DNA of 64,000 nucleotides from Kriegella sp963975415 (GTDB taxonomy: Bacteria; Bacteroidota; Bacteroidia; Flavobacteriales; Flavobacteriaceae), in contig NZ_CAXBGN010000008.1 of assembly GCF_963975415.1 (NCBI RefSeq), forward strand, positions 124,001 through 188,000, written 5' to 3'. The notes under the pieces are model-generated. The model had not been told where the DNA came from. It did no database searches and saw only the letters and a program-made list of their open reading frames with translations. Below, one piece after another: positions 45,425 through 52,992 of the stretch. The stretch's first letter is position 1. Each line of letters starts with the position of its first letter. The position numbers and the translations under genes are program-made.

Positions 45425-46372
45425 TTATTCTACAACTTCAAATGTCAGTACAATCGCATTGGTGTTAATTCCGATTGCGTCAGGTGACGCCGCTACGAAC
45501 AGCACCAAACGCATTGAAGTATCTGAAATACTTTGAATGATCGCTTTGTTTTCAAAATCGTAGAAGCCTACAAATTCGGTACCCGAAAAATCTAATGTAC
45601 TTACATTTTCATAGGTTATCATACCGCCTGCTCCGTACACCGATGATGTGGTAAAATCTTCGTTTTCGACATAGGTGAAAGTTGCATTCGCTTCTGGGGT
45701 ATACAGCCCCGTACAGAGACCGAAATCGGCCCCTCCGTCATTTACGATTCCAGCCCCCCCGGTTGAGACGAACTGAAATACCAACCCACTAAATGCGGCC
45801 CCGTCAGCTTTAACATCATGGCCATAGCTACCATCGAAATAAAAAGTGAATTCGTCTTCATATACTTCGCTCATTCCTAAACCAGCACCGAATATACCAG
45901 CGGGAAGGGGATTTGGAGCTCCATCAAAAGGTGAAAGTTCTGCGTCGGCATTGGCAAAATAATCGCTATCGGAATGGCCACTTGAAAGTTTCCATGTTTT
46001 GCCATCAACTGCTGTTGCACCACCGGTCAATAACACGTATGGCGTAATATCAAGGGCGAGCTTTACTTCATCGGTAATTGAGCCTCCACTTGCATCTGTA
46101 GCTGTTAGTACCGCCGTGTAATAACCTGCTTCACTATATACATGAACAGGATTTTTCTCACTACTGGTGGTGCCATCCCCAAAATCCCAGGACCAGTTGC
46201 TGGCACTATGGGTGAGTGCTTGAAAAGCTACCTTTTTTCCATTTACACTATGTGAGATGTCCGCTGATAGCGGAAAATCCGACGCGCCCGAATCGTCCGA
46301 GTCACAGGAAGTTAGTAAGAGTATGCAACAGAGAAAACTGCCCAATACTTTTGAGGTGTTTAATTTATACAT
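45425..46372 (-). CDS. PKD-domain lipoprotein, putative surface glycan-binding protein
   Basis: A protein of 315 residues from the ATG at 46372, with a lipobox (LLLTSCDSD, Cys23). Residues about 34-115 are a PKD domain (WSWDFGDGTTSSEKNPVHVYSEAGYYTAVLTATD region). The C-terminal 200 residues begin VDGKTWKLSSGHSDSD and are Gly/Phe/Asp-rich, as in carbohydrate-binding modules of surface glycan-binding proteins. It lies 54 bp upstream of susC on the same strand, ahead of susC rather than after susD. Its role is probably substrate capture at the cell surface, inferred from context. Confidence 0.85.
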   Translation of the reverse strand: MYKLNTSKVLGSFLCCILLLTSCDSDDSGASDFPLSADISHSVNGKKVAFQALTHSASNWSWDFGDGTTSSEKNPVHVYSEAGYYTAVLTATDASGGSITDEVKLALDITPYVLLTGGATAVDGKTWKLSSGHSDSDYFANADAELSPFDGAPNPLPAGIFGAGLGMSEVYEDEFTFYFDGSYGHDVKADGAAFSGLVFQFVSTGGAGIVNDGGADFGLCTGLYTPEANATFTYVENEDFTTSSVYGAGGMITYENVSTLDFSGTEFVGFYDFENKAIIQSISDTSMRLVLFVAASPDAIGINTNAIVLTFEVVE

Positions 46373-46609
46373 ATCATTTAGTTTATAATGAGAAAGCACT
46401 TCGTTTTTAGTTGTTGAATCCGTAACATTATACTTTGATAATGTTAAATGTTAACGCAATATTAACAAAAATAGCATTTAAAAACGCGTTGTATTTCGGT
46501 TATTTTGTTAATTATACATTAAATATTAACTATCGAATTAACTATTTAATAATATATTTGTTAAATATGTTAATATTCTTACATTTTTTGATTTCTTTAC
46601 GCTGCTACC
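46373..46609. promoter_or_regulatory. AT-rich divergent control region with repeated TTAA motifs
   Basis: This 237-bp spacer separates the PKD-susCD unit from the ceramidase-like gene. TTAA occurs at 46444, 46451, 46462, 46508, 46519, 46526, 46538, 46546, 46561 and 46570, partly as GTTAA or ATTAAC. TTTG at 46558-46561 followed after 19 bases by TACATTTT resembles a promoter for the plus-strand gene. No regulator gene lies beside it. Confidence 0.4.
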
Positions 46610-47899
46610 ATGAGAATTCTATCCAGACTATTTTCCAGCGCCACAAAATCCGTTCTTTTTCCTGGCTTAATCTTTCTTCTTTTTTCTATAAATGTTGATG
46701 CACAACGATTAATGATCGGTGCTGCCAAGCGTGTGATCACTCCCGATCCTTTATTGGCTGTTTCTGGTGGTGTCGGAACTCCGAAATCGGTTCACGAGAA
46801 AAAAGGAGATCTTTTTGTACGCGCAATGGTTCTGGTCAAGGGGAGTGAGAAAATTGCGATTGTGAATATTGATAATTTGGGCTGGCCTGCCGCTCTGGGC
46901 GACCGATCACGAGCATTGATTAAGGGGATTGCTTCAGAGAATATACTTATAGGTGCTACACATACCCATAGTGCTCCTGATGCCTATGCATTTCCTAATG
47001 AGCAAGGAGGGCATGGGGCAGATTTGAACTATTTGGATAAATGTGTTGTTCAGGTAGCGGATGCCGTTAATGAGGCTTTGGAAAAAATCGCCCCGGCCAA
47101 TTTAAAAATTGCGGTAGCAAAAGCCGAAGGTAAAATAGCTTATAACTATTATGCGCCTAAATTGTACGACCCAAGATGTGGGGTGATTCAAGCTCTTGAT
47201 GTTTCAGGAAAACCTATCGTTACCTTGGTTAATTATGCGATACATCCAGAAGTATTGGGTAGCGATAGGGGAATTTTAAGTGGAGACCTTGTGGCCCCTC
47301 TTTATGATAGAATTGAGCAAAAAACAGGTGGTATGGCCCTTTTTATGAATGGAGCCCAAGGTGGAATGGTAACAGCGGATAATCGGTTGGATGGCGGGAA
47401 AGAAGCTCGGAATTGGGAAGAATGCCAAAGAATCGGAAACCTTTTGGGTGATGAGGCGCTTCGCATAATTGAAGAGGCGCCTATTCAAAATAATCCGGAT
47501 ATCTACTGCGCCAATAAGACTGTTACTTTTCCCATAGAATCTGCCATGTTAAAATATATTCTTCAGAATTCTCCTTTGGGCATAGGGGAAGGCGATTCGG
47601 ATTCGATCAGCACAACCCTTAATCTTTTAAATATAGGAACTGCTCAGGTCTTAACTATTCCCGGGGAAGCTTTGCCAAATATAGGTTACTATTTAAAACG
47701 TAAAATGCCAACGGAGCACGCCTTTCTTTTTGGGTTGACCAATGATGCCTTTGGTTATATTTTGACTAAAGAAGACTTTAATAGTTTTGACACCTATCAA
47801 TATATTAGCAGAACGAGTCTCGGGGAAAGTACAGGCGAATTGTTGATTTCCGGGTTATTGGAAATGGTGGGGCAAAACCCTAAGCCAACAAGTAGATAA
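46610..47899 (+). CDS. Secreted neutral/alkaline ceramidase-like hydrolase
   Basis: A protein of 429 residues with a signal peptide ending near INVDAQ. The N-terminal domain of neutral/alkaline non-lysosomal ceramidase is recognisable. AAKRVITPD is the family start, zinc ligands lie in GATHTHSAPD (His118, His120), the conserved VNYAIHPEVLG follows, and FMNGAQGGMVT resembles the NGxxGD region. The usual C-terminal immunoglobulin-like domain is absent (true ceramidases are about 650-700 residues). Many such short homologues in Bacteroidota sit beside glycan loci and may hydrolyse other amides or esters. It diverges from the PKD-susCD operon. Confidence 0.85.
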   Translation: MRILSRLFSSATKSVLFPGLIFLLFSINVDAQRLMIGAAKRVITPDPLLAVSGGVGTPKSVHEKKGDLFVRAMVLVKGSEKIAIVNIDNLGWPAALGDRSRALIKGIASENILIGATHTHSAPDAYAFPNEQGGHGADLNYLDKCVVQVADAVNEALEKIAPANLKIAVAKAEGKIAYNYYAPKLYDPRCGVIQALDVSGKPIVTLVNYAIHPEVLGSDRGILSGDLVAPLYDRIEQKTGGMALFMNGAQGGMVTADNRLDGGKEARNWEECQRIGNLLGDEALRIIEEAPIQNNPDIYCANKTVTFPIESAMLKYILQNSPLGIGEGDSDSISTTLNLLNIGTAQVLTIPGEALPNIGYYLKRKMPTEHAFLFGLTNDAFGYILTKEDFNSFDTYQYISRTSLGESTGELLISGLLEMVGQNPKPTSR

Positions 47900-47995
47900 T
47901 AACATATATTATTGATTAATAAATTATTATATATGGTTACCTTTACAAAAGAGTAAAACTTTTAATACAGTATCATTTTGTAAATCTAGAACTAA

Positions 47996-48373
47996 TTATT
48001 CCAATTTAATGGCTGTTCCTCTGGAGGTTTGACTTTTGCCTACTATGTTGTATTCGAAGGTATATGAGTTTTCAGTGGTCGATAATATTTTCATATGAAT
48101 CGATTGTTCTTCCGACTTGGACTTTGGGTGTAATTTCTTGACAATATATTCGCAGTCGTTTATCCATCTTACGCTAGAAGTGTCGGCAACGCCATTAAAG
48201 AAGTCTATTTCTAAGGTGTCGTTTCTCATGAAAGTCGTAGTTATTTCCTTGTTGTCGATTTCTGAGGTAAAGGAAAAATTACCTTTCTTAAACTTGGCGC
48301 AATCACGTTGCGGTTGGTAGCATGAGTAGATTAAAACCAGTGTTGCCGAATAGAGAAATATTTTTTTTGTCAT
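47996..48373 (-). CDS. Small conserved lipoprotein
   Basis: A protein of 125 residues with a signal and lipobox (LVLIYSCYQ). After the anchor it has a CAKFKKGNFSFTSE start, two further Cys (DC near 25 and NDCEY) that could form a disulfide, and alternating strands up to RGTAIKLE. Similar small lipoproteins in Flavobacteriia are sometimes labelled DNA topoisomerase IV in databases, which is not supported by this sequence. It lies 24 bp after the XRE regulator gene on the same strand and is probably co-transcribed. Confidence 0.75.
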   Translation of the reverse strand: MTKKIFLYSATLVLIYSCYQPQRDCAKFKKGNFSFTSEIDNKEITTTFMRNDTLEIDFFNGVADTSSVRWINDCEYIVKKLHPKSKSEEQSIHMKILSTTENSYTFEYNIVGKSQTSRGTAIKLE

Positions 48374-48397
48374 GCTGCAAAATAAATAAATATAAAG

Positions 48398-48775
48398 CTA
48401 ATCTCCGTCATATGATTTAAAACTTCCATCGGAATAAAAAATCACTATTTTTTCAATCGACTTCTCTTTGTTTTGAATAACAGCTTTTTTAGGTTTTTCG
48501 CTTACATTTTGTCTCTTGGAAGTGGTAGGAAGGGGCTCTTCTTTATTGTCGGAGGGAAAAGCACCTTTTCCGTTTAGCAACCAGTATAGGTTTACTTCAG
48601 GGAAAGTTTTGATCACCTTTAAAACGAATTCAAGACTCGGTTTGTTGCGGCCGCTAAGCAGGTGTGATATACTTGAGCGTTGTACTCCGACCTTGTCGGC
48701 AAAACTGGAGGCGGAGAGGTTGTGGTACCGCAATAATTTATCTAACCGACCGATAAAATCCTCAGTGTTTACCAT
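48398..48775 (-). CDS. XRE-family transcriptional regulator
   Basis: A protein of 125 residues. A helix-turn-helix of the Cro/CI type occupies about 8-62, with LSASSFADKVGVQRSSISHLLSGRNKPSLEFVLKVIKTFPEVNLYWLLNG, which is the classic XRE layout ending in the WLLNGKG signature. The C-terminal half is charged and Ser/Lys-rich (SEKPKKAVIQNKEKSIEKIVIFYSDGSF), possibly disordered apart from the last strand. It is divergent from the M14 peptidase gene. Three similar near-palindromic sites in the spacer are candidate operators. Confidence 0.9.
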   Translation of the reverse strand: MVNTEDFIGRLDKLLRYHNLSASSFADKVGVQRSSISHLLSGRNKPSLEFVLKVIKTFPEVNLYWLLNGKGAFPSDNKEEPLPTTSKRQNVSEKPKKAVIQNKEKSIEKIVIFYSDGSFKSYDGD

Positions 48776-48947
48776 TGTATCAAAATAATATTCAAATATA
48801 GGTAAAATGAGCTGTTTGAAGCGTGGTTATGCGGTGGTATCATTGTTTTAATTATAAATAATAAGTTTAATTATAGTGATTTAATTAACTGAATTATAGT
48901 TTATTATATTTATTTTTGTTAAAATTGAAAAAATACAATAACTCGTA

Positions 48948-49024
48948 TTTACAAATGTGTACATAGCGGCACAATCAATAAGATTTGTTGTTTACAAATG
49001 TGATTTGTTTTGTTTACGAATGTA
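48948..49024. promoter_or_regulatory. Three repeated operator-like sites between the XRE regulator and M14 peptidase genes
   Basis: TTTACAAATGTG occurs at 48948-48959 and 48991-49002, and TTTACGAATGTA at 49013-49024. The core has the imperfect dyad TTAC(A/G)AATGT(A/G)A. Starts are 43 and 22 bp apart, about four and two helical turns, which places the sites on one DNA face. The last lies 15 bp before a -7 element for the peptidase gene. Confidence 0.55.
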
Positions 49025-49038
49025 ACATAATTAGGACT

Positions 49039-49046
49039 TATTTTTG
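49039..49046 (+). promoter_or_regulatory. Candidate -7 element for the M14 peptidase gene
   Basis: TATTTTTG matches TAnnTTTG, 23 bp before the ATG at 49070. The third operator-like repeat occupies the region where the -33 element would be. Confidence 0.45.
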
Positions 49047-49069
49047 CGCTTGCAAAATAATAGTCAACT

Positions 49070-50176
49070 ATGCCGAATACATCTATAGATTACCAAGCAT
49101 TTAAAGAAAACGCTATTCAAGGTAGGTACGTTACCAACGCACAGGTTTTGTCGTTTCTTGAAAAGTTACCAGCCGATTTTATAAGGGAAACAATTGGGTA
49201 TTCTGTTGAGGGTCGCCCCATTGAAAGTGTGACTTGGGGGAAAGGAAAGACAAAAGTATTGTCTTGGTCTCAGATGCATGGCAATGAATCTACCACAACT
49301 AAAGCGCTCTTCGATATCATCAATTTATTGCAATCTCAATCTGCCATTCTAAATGTTTTACGACAGTGTACCCTGAAAATTATCTTTATTCTAAATCCAG
49401 ATGGAGCGGAAGTTTATACGCGGGTAAATGCAAATAGTATTGATTTGAACAGAGATGCTCAAAAACGTAGTCAGCCTGAAAGTAAGACACTGCGAAAAAC
49501 ATATGATGAGTTTAAGCCTGACTTTTGTCTTAACCTGCACGGTCAGCGTACTATTTTTAATGTAGGCTTTACCTCAAGACCGGCAACCGTCTCATTTTTG
49601 GCTCCTGCCCATAATGTGGAACGAAATATTTCACCTTCCAGAGAACTTAGTATGAAGCTTATTGTAGCCATCAATCAAGTCTTACAAGAGTTGATTCCGG
49701 GTCAGGTGGGGCGCTACGATGATGCTTTTAATGAAAATTGTGTTGGAGACGCCTTTCAAATGCTCAATACCCCTACAGTGCTTTTTGAAGCGGGCCATTA
49801 TCCTGGGGATTATCATAGGGAAAGAACCAGGGAGTTTATCTTTTATGCATTGTTAACGGCATTTAAAACGTTGGCTTTAGGCGAAGTTTCTAATTTTAGT
49901 AGCAAAGATTATTTTGCTATTCCTGAGAACAACAAATTATTTTTTGATGTTTTGATCAAAAATGTGCAAGCGGTCGACAAATCAATAGAAAAAGTTAGGG
50001 ATATAGGTATTTTGTTTGTCGAGACATTATGCAACGACCATATCGATTTTGTGCCTAAGGTTGCCGAAATAGGTAATTTAAAAGGTTTTCATGGTCACAA
50101 AACTTATGACTGCATGATCGATGAAGAGTTGAATGAACTGAAAAAACAGCCATACTGGGATAGCGTAAAAGGCTGA
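49070..50176 (+). CDS. M14-family zinc carboxypeptidase-like protein
   Basis: A protein of 368 residues without a signal peptide. The zinc site is HxxE in SQMHGNEST (His70, Glu73) with His157 in CLNLHGQR. Substrate-binding NSIDLNRDA (about 123-130) is the typical NR pair, and a Glu in VLFEAGHYPGD is a candidate catalytic base. The 100 C-terminal residues after the catalytic domain are poorly defined. The lack of a signal suggests a cytoplasmic role such as trimming peptides or amino-acid conjugates. It is under possible XRE control through the repeats upstream. Confidence 0.9.
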   Translation: MPNTSIDYQAFKENAIQGRYVTNAQVLSFLEKLPADFIRETIGYSVEGRPIESVTWGKGKTKVLSWSQMHGNESTTTKALFDIINLLQSQSAILNVLRQCTLKIIFILNPDGAEVYTRVNANSIDLNRDAQKRSQPESKTLRKTYDEFKPDFCLNLHGQRTIFNVGFTSRPATVSFLAPAHNVERNISPSRELSMKLIVAINQVLQELIPGQVGRYDDAFNENCVGDAFQMLNTPTVLFEAGHYPGDYHRERTREFIFYALLTAFKTLALGEVSNFSSKDYFAIPENNKLFFDVLIKNVQAVDKSIEKVRDIGILFVETLCNDHIDFVPKVAEIGNLKGFHGHKTYDCMIDEELNELKKQPYWDSVKG

Positions 50177-50266
50177 TTCATCGTGTTTTTTTTCAACGAA
50201 AACGTTTGAAAATTACATTTTTGTTAAAAAAGTGTGAGTTTTAATGAGTTTATTTTCTTAATTTTT

Positions 50267-50274
50267 TACTTTTG
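50267..50274 (+). promoter_or_regulatory. Candidate -7 element for the Lrp-family regulator gene
   Basis: TACTTTTG matches TAnnTTTG and lies 20 bp before the ATG at 50295, giving a very short leader. Confidence 0.45.
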
Positions 50275-50294
50275 TCCAAAATATACCATTGATT

Positions 50295-50774
50295 ATGAAT
50301 AAAGTTAAGCTAGACGAAATTGATCATCAGATTCTCGATATGTTAATCGACAATACCCGAACCCCCTTTACGGATATTGCGAAAAAACTTTTGATTTCTG
50401 CAGGAACCGTTCACGTACGTGTAAAAAAGATGGAAGAGGCCGGTATTATAAAAGGATCTTCATTGACATTGGATTACGTGAAACTGGGTTATGCATTTAT
50501 CGCCTATGTGGGTATCTATTTGGAAAAAACACATCAGACTAAATTTGTATTAGAACGATTGGAACAAATACCGAATGTTACTGTCGCACATATAACCACA
50601 GGGAAATTCAATATTTTTTGTAAAATAAGGGCGAAGGATACCACGCATGCAAAAAATATCATATTTAAAATCGATGATATCGATGGTATTAGTAGAACGG
50701 AGACCATGATTTCGTTGGAAGAAAGTATAAATGATAAAAAACGCTTGATGCATACTATTTTTAATGAATTGTAG
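50295..50774 (+). CDS. Lrp/AsnC-family transcriptional regulator
   Basis: A protein of 159 residues from the ATG at 50295; a TTG two codons earlier is less likely. The N-terminal winged helix has LDEIDHQILDMLIDNTRTPFTDIAKKL and GTVHVRVKKMEEAGIIKGSSL, the standard Lrp pattern. The C-terminal RAM domain (AYVGIYLEKTHQ to ISRTETMISLEE) binds small effectors and oligomerises. The regulon is unknown. It has its own promoter and a strong terminator, so it is monocistronic. Confidence 0.92.
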   Translation: MNKVKLDEIDHQILDMLIDNTRTPFTDIAKKLLISAGTVHVRVKKMEEAGIIKGSSLTLDYVKLGYAFIAYVGIYLEKTHQTKFVLERLEQIPNVTVAHITTGKFNIFCKIRAKDTTHAKNIIFKIDDIDGISRTETMISLEESINDKKRLMHTIFNEL

Positions 50775-50801
50775 CATAGCACAAGTCAATTAATTGAAAT
50801 G

Positions 50802-50838
50802 AATCCCAAGGCATAAGATGTTTTGGGATTTTTTTTAT
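50802..50838 (+). terminator. Terminator after the Lrp-family gene
   Basis: AATCCCAA (50802-50809) and TTGGGATT (50823-50830) form a stem followed directly by seven T. This hairpin overlaps the upstream in-frame extension of the next gene, which supports a later start for that gene. Confidence 0.85.
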
Positions 50839-50847
50839 CTTAGAGGT

Positions 50848-51357
50848 ATGATGACTTCTGAAATTCAACTACCCGATCCGATTCCTTTTTACAAGACTTA
50901 TATTGATGTTTTAGGGGAGGTGAATTTAGATGATATGCTAAAAAGGCAGCTGAAAAATTTTCCGGAATTTATTGAAAGTATACCTGATATTAGCTATGCT
51001 TATGCTGAAGGTAAATGGAGTATCGCGGGGGTGCTATTACACATTTTAGATGCCGAGCGCGTATTTCAATATCGAGCTTTGCGGTTTTCTAGGGGAGATA
51101 AAACTGCACTGCCAGGTTTTGATCAAGATTTGTTTGTTTCTAATAGTAATTACGGCTCACGTTCTAAGAAGAGTCTTATTCAAGAGTATAAAGCGGTAAG
51201 AAATGCTACCATCACTTTATTCTCGGGTTTTAGTCGTCCCGTGTTAGATTTGAAAGGTACTGCAAGTGGCCTAGAGTGGAGTGTAGCTACTTTAGGTTTT
51301 GTTATTTGCGGCCACCAAAAACACCATAGAAATATTCTACGACAGCGGTATATTTGA
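50848..51357 (+). CDS. DinB-family (DinB_2) protein
   Basis: A protein of 169 residues from the ATG at 50848 (a second ATG follows at 50851). The frame continues to 50818, but those codons lie in the terminator of the preceding gene. The four-helix bundle of the DinB/YfiT superfamily is visible, with metal-ligand candidates in LLHILDAE (first His) and GHQKHHRN near the C-terminus, and the conserved YAEGKWSIAGVLLHI. These proteins include thiol-dependent transferases and proteins of unknown role. It is cytoplasmic and convergent with the next gene. Confidence 0.88.
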   Translation: MMTSEIQLPDPIPFYKTYIDVLGEVNLDDMLKRQLKNFPEFIESIPDISYAYAEGKWSIAGVLLHILDAERVFQYRALRFSRGDKTALPGFDQDLFVSNSNYGSRSKKSLIQEYKAVRNATITLFSGFSRPVLDLKGTASGLEWSVATLGFVICGHQKHHRNILRQRYI

Positions 51358-51362
51358 GTTAA

Positions 51363-51698
51363 TTACTCAAAATCATCTTCTTCCTCAGGCTCGAAATCCG
51401 AAATAAATTCATTGTTTGCTTCTTGAGCATCTATCTTTTCAAGAACGGGCTTCGATTTGTCTTCCAATTCCTTTTCGATATTTTCCTCGAAATTCGAAAT
51501 AAAACTGGCCAGACTCTTGCTTATTTTTACCATATAAATCGTCTCGTCAGTTTTAAGTTCGACGGCTTCAACAATTTCTCCGTTGGCATTTTTAAAAGTA
51601 AGGATGTCGTCATCCCCGTATCCATAGGGGTAGGTTTCAATAAGAAGGGCGGCAAGTGTGTGATCTAACTTTTTGTAGTCAACAAGTTTACGTGTCAT
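51363..51698 (-). CDS. Small acidic conserved protein
   Basis: A protein of 111 residues. The N-terminus MTRKLVDYKKLDHTLAALLIETYPYGYGDDDILTFKNANGE and the segment AVELKTDETIYMVKIS are conserved among Flavobacteriia. The C-terminal half is strongly acidic and ends in FEPEEEDDFE. No catalytic motif or membrane segment is visible. Homologues are sometimes called DNA primase in databases, for which I see no support. It lies 97 bp after aroB in the aroB direction and its stop is five bases from the DinB gene stop. Confidence 0.75.
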   Translation of the reverse strand: MTRKLVDYKKLDHTLAALLIETYPYGYGDDDILTFKNANGEIVEAVELKTDETIYMVKISKSLASFISNFEENIEKELEDKSKPVLEKIDAQEANNEFISDFEPEEEDDFE

Positions 51699-51795
51699 AA
51701 TAAATTGGTTTGATTTGTTATTATGAAACTAAACTATATAAATTTTTCTTTGAAGAAATCAAAGAGTTGTCAAATCCCGATATTAGTACACGAAC

Positions 51796-52860
51796 CTAGA
51801 GCCCATTGTAGTATGCGAAGGCTTCTTTGTATAAGTTTTCAGGAATCTTCACATCGATTGCGGGTTTTCCAATGGCATGGAGCAGGACAAAATTAATATT
51901 ACCATGTGAATTCTTCTTGTCGAACTTTAATAATGACAAGATGTTTTGAATATCGGAAGGGGAAAACCTCACCTTTTTATATCGACCCAAAAATGTTGAT
52001 TTGATATCTTCTAAAGATCCCTCGCTAAGGCCGGTCAAATGATGTGACAAATATGCTTCCAGTATCATACCGATAGCAATGGCCTCGCCGTGAAGTAAGG
52101 TTTCGTGATTGGTGCTTTCCAGGAAATATGATTCTATAGCATGTCCCAAGGTGTGTCCGTAGTTCAGTATCTTACGCAAACCTTGTTCGGTCGGGTCTTG
52201 CAGAACGACTTTGTTTTTGATAATGACCGAATCATAAATTAGCTGATCCAAGGCAACAAAATCTGTAATCAGCTTCAGTGATTTCCAATAAGTAGCATCT
52301 TGAATTAGTCCGTGTTTCAACATTTCGGCAAAACCACTATTCAATTGACGGACCTCAAGCGTTGCTAAAAATTCGCTTACCACCAATACCATCTCTGGCT
52401 GGTTGATAACGCCGATTTGATTTTTCAATGGTCCGAGGTCGACGCCTGTTTTTCCCCCTACCGAAGCATCGACCATTGCGAGTAAGGTTGTGGGTATATT
52501 GATAAAAGAAATGCCTCTCTTAAAAGTAGATGCGACAAATCCTCCTAAGTCGGTGACTACACCTCCACCAAGATTGATAAGTAGACTTTTGCGATCAGCA
52601 TCCAAGTTCGACAACGCTTCCCATGCTTTGGTACACGTGCTGATATTCTTGTTTTCTTCTCCTGGAATAATTTCGAGTATCTCAAAATCATATTTCCCAC
52701 GTAACCTCGATTTAAGAATGGGTAGGCAGTCTCGACGCGTGTTGGTGTCTACAAGAATGAATAATTTCGAATAGTTCTTTTTGGTCAAATGCTGTTCGAG
52801 AACAGCATATGCGTTTTGGTTAAAATGAACAGCGTATGAGGCAGAAGTAATCGATTCCAT
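51796..52860 (-). CDS. aroB: 3-dehydroquinate synthase
   Basis: A protein of 354 residues catalysing conversion of DAHP to 3-dehydroquinate, the second step of the shikimate pathway. The NAD-binding LINLGGGVVTDLGGFVASTFKRG is present, followed by the substrate lysines in NIPTTLLAMVDASVGGKTGVDLG. Zinc ligands are the Glu/His in GFAEMLKHGLI, LNYGHTLGHAIES and LLHGEAIAIGM. The protein is cytoplasmic and of normal length. It diverges from the proline dehydrogenase gene across 132 bp. Confidence 0.96.
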   Translation of the reverse strand: MESITSASYAVHFNQNAYAVLEQHLTKKNYSKLFILVDTNTRRDCLPILKSRLRGKYDFEILEIIPGEENKNISTCTKAWEALSNLDADRKSLLINLGGGVVTDLGGFVASTFKRGISFINIPTTLLAMVDASVGGKTGVDLGPLKNQIGVINQPEMVLVVSEFLATLEVRQLNSGFAEMLKHGLIQDATYWKSLKLITDFVALDQLIYDSVIIKNKVVLQDPTEQGLRKILNYGHTLGHAIESYFLESTNHETLLHGEAIAIGMILEAYLSHHLTGLSEGSLEDIKSTFLGRYKKVRFSPSDIQNILSLLKFDKKNSHGNINFVLLHAIGKPAIDVKIPENLYKEAFAYYNGL

Positions 52861-52962
52861 TAAAATATCATTTCATTTGTACTTTCCAAGTGCTGGAAAT
52901 AGCTCAATCTAAGACCGCAAAATAAAGGTAATTTTTTGTCAAAAGAATATATTTTCTGTCAT

Positions 52963-52970
52963 TATCTTTG
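52963..52970 (+). promoter_or_regulatory. Candidate -7 element for the proline dehydrogenase gene
   Basis: TATCTTTG is an exact match to TAnnTTTG and lies 22 bp before the ATG at 52993. The nearest TTG upstream is 24 bases away. Confidence 0.45.
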
Positions 52971-52992
52971 ATTCACTATAATTTTGCTCTAA

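Noticed and set aside
46435..46698. Plus-strand frame of 87 codons before the ceramidase-like gene
   Set aside because: It spans AT-rich control DNA and overlaps the real gene start in another frame.
47996..48373. Possible reading of the small lipoprotein as a topoisomerase IV component
   Set aside because: The protein is a 125-residue lipoprotein without any topoisomerase feature; the true parE and parC are at 29649-34218.
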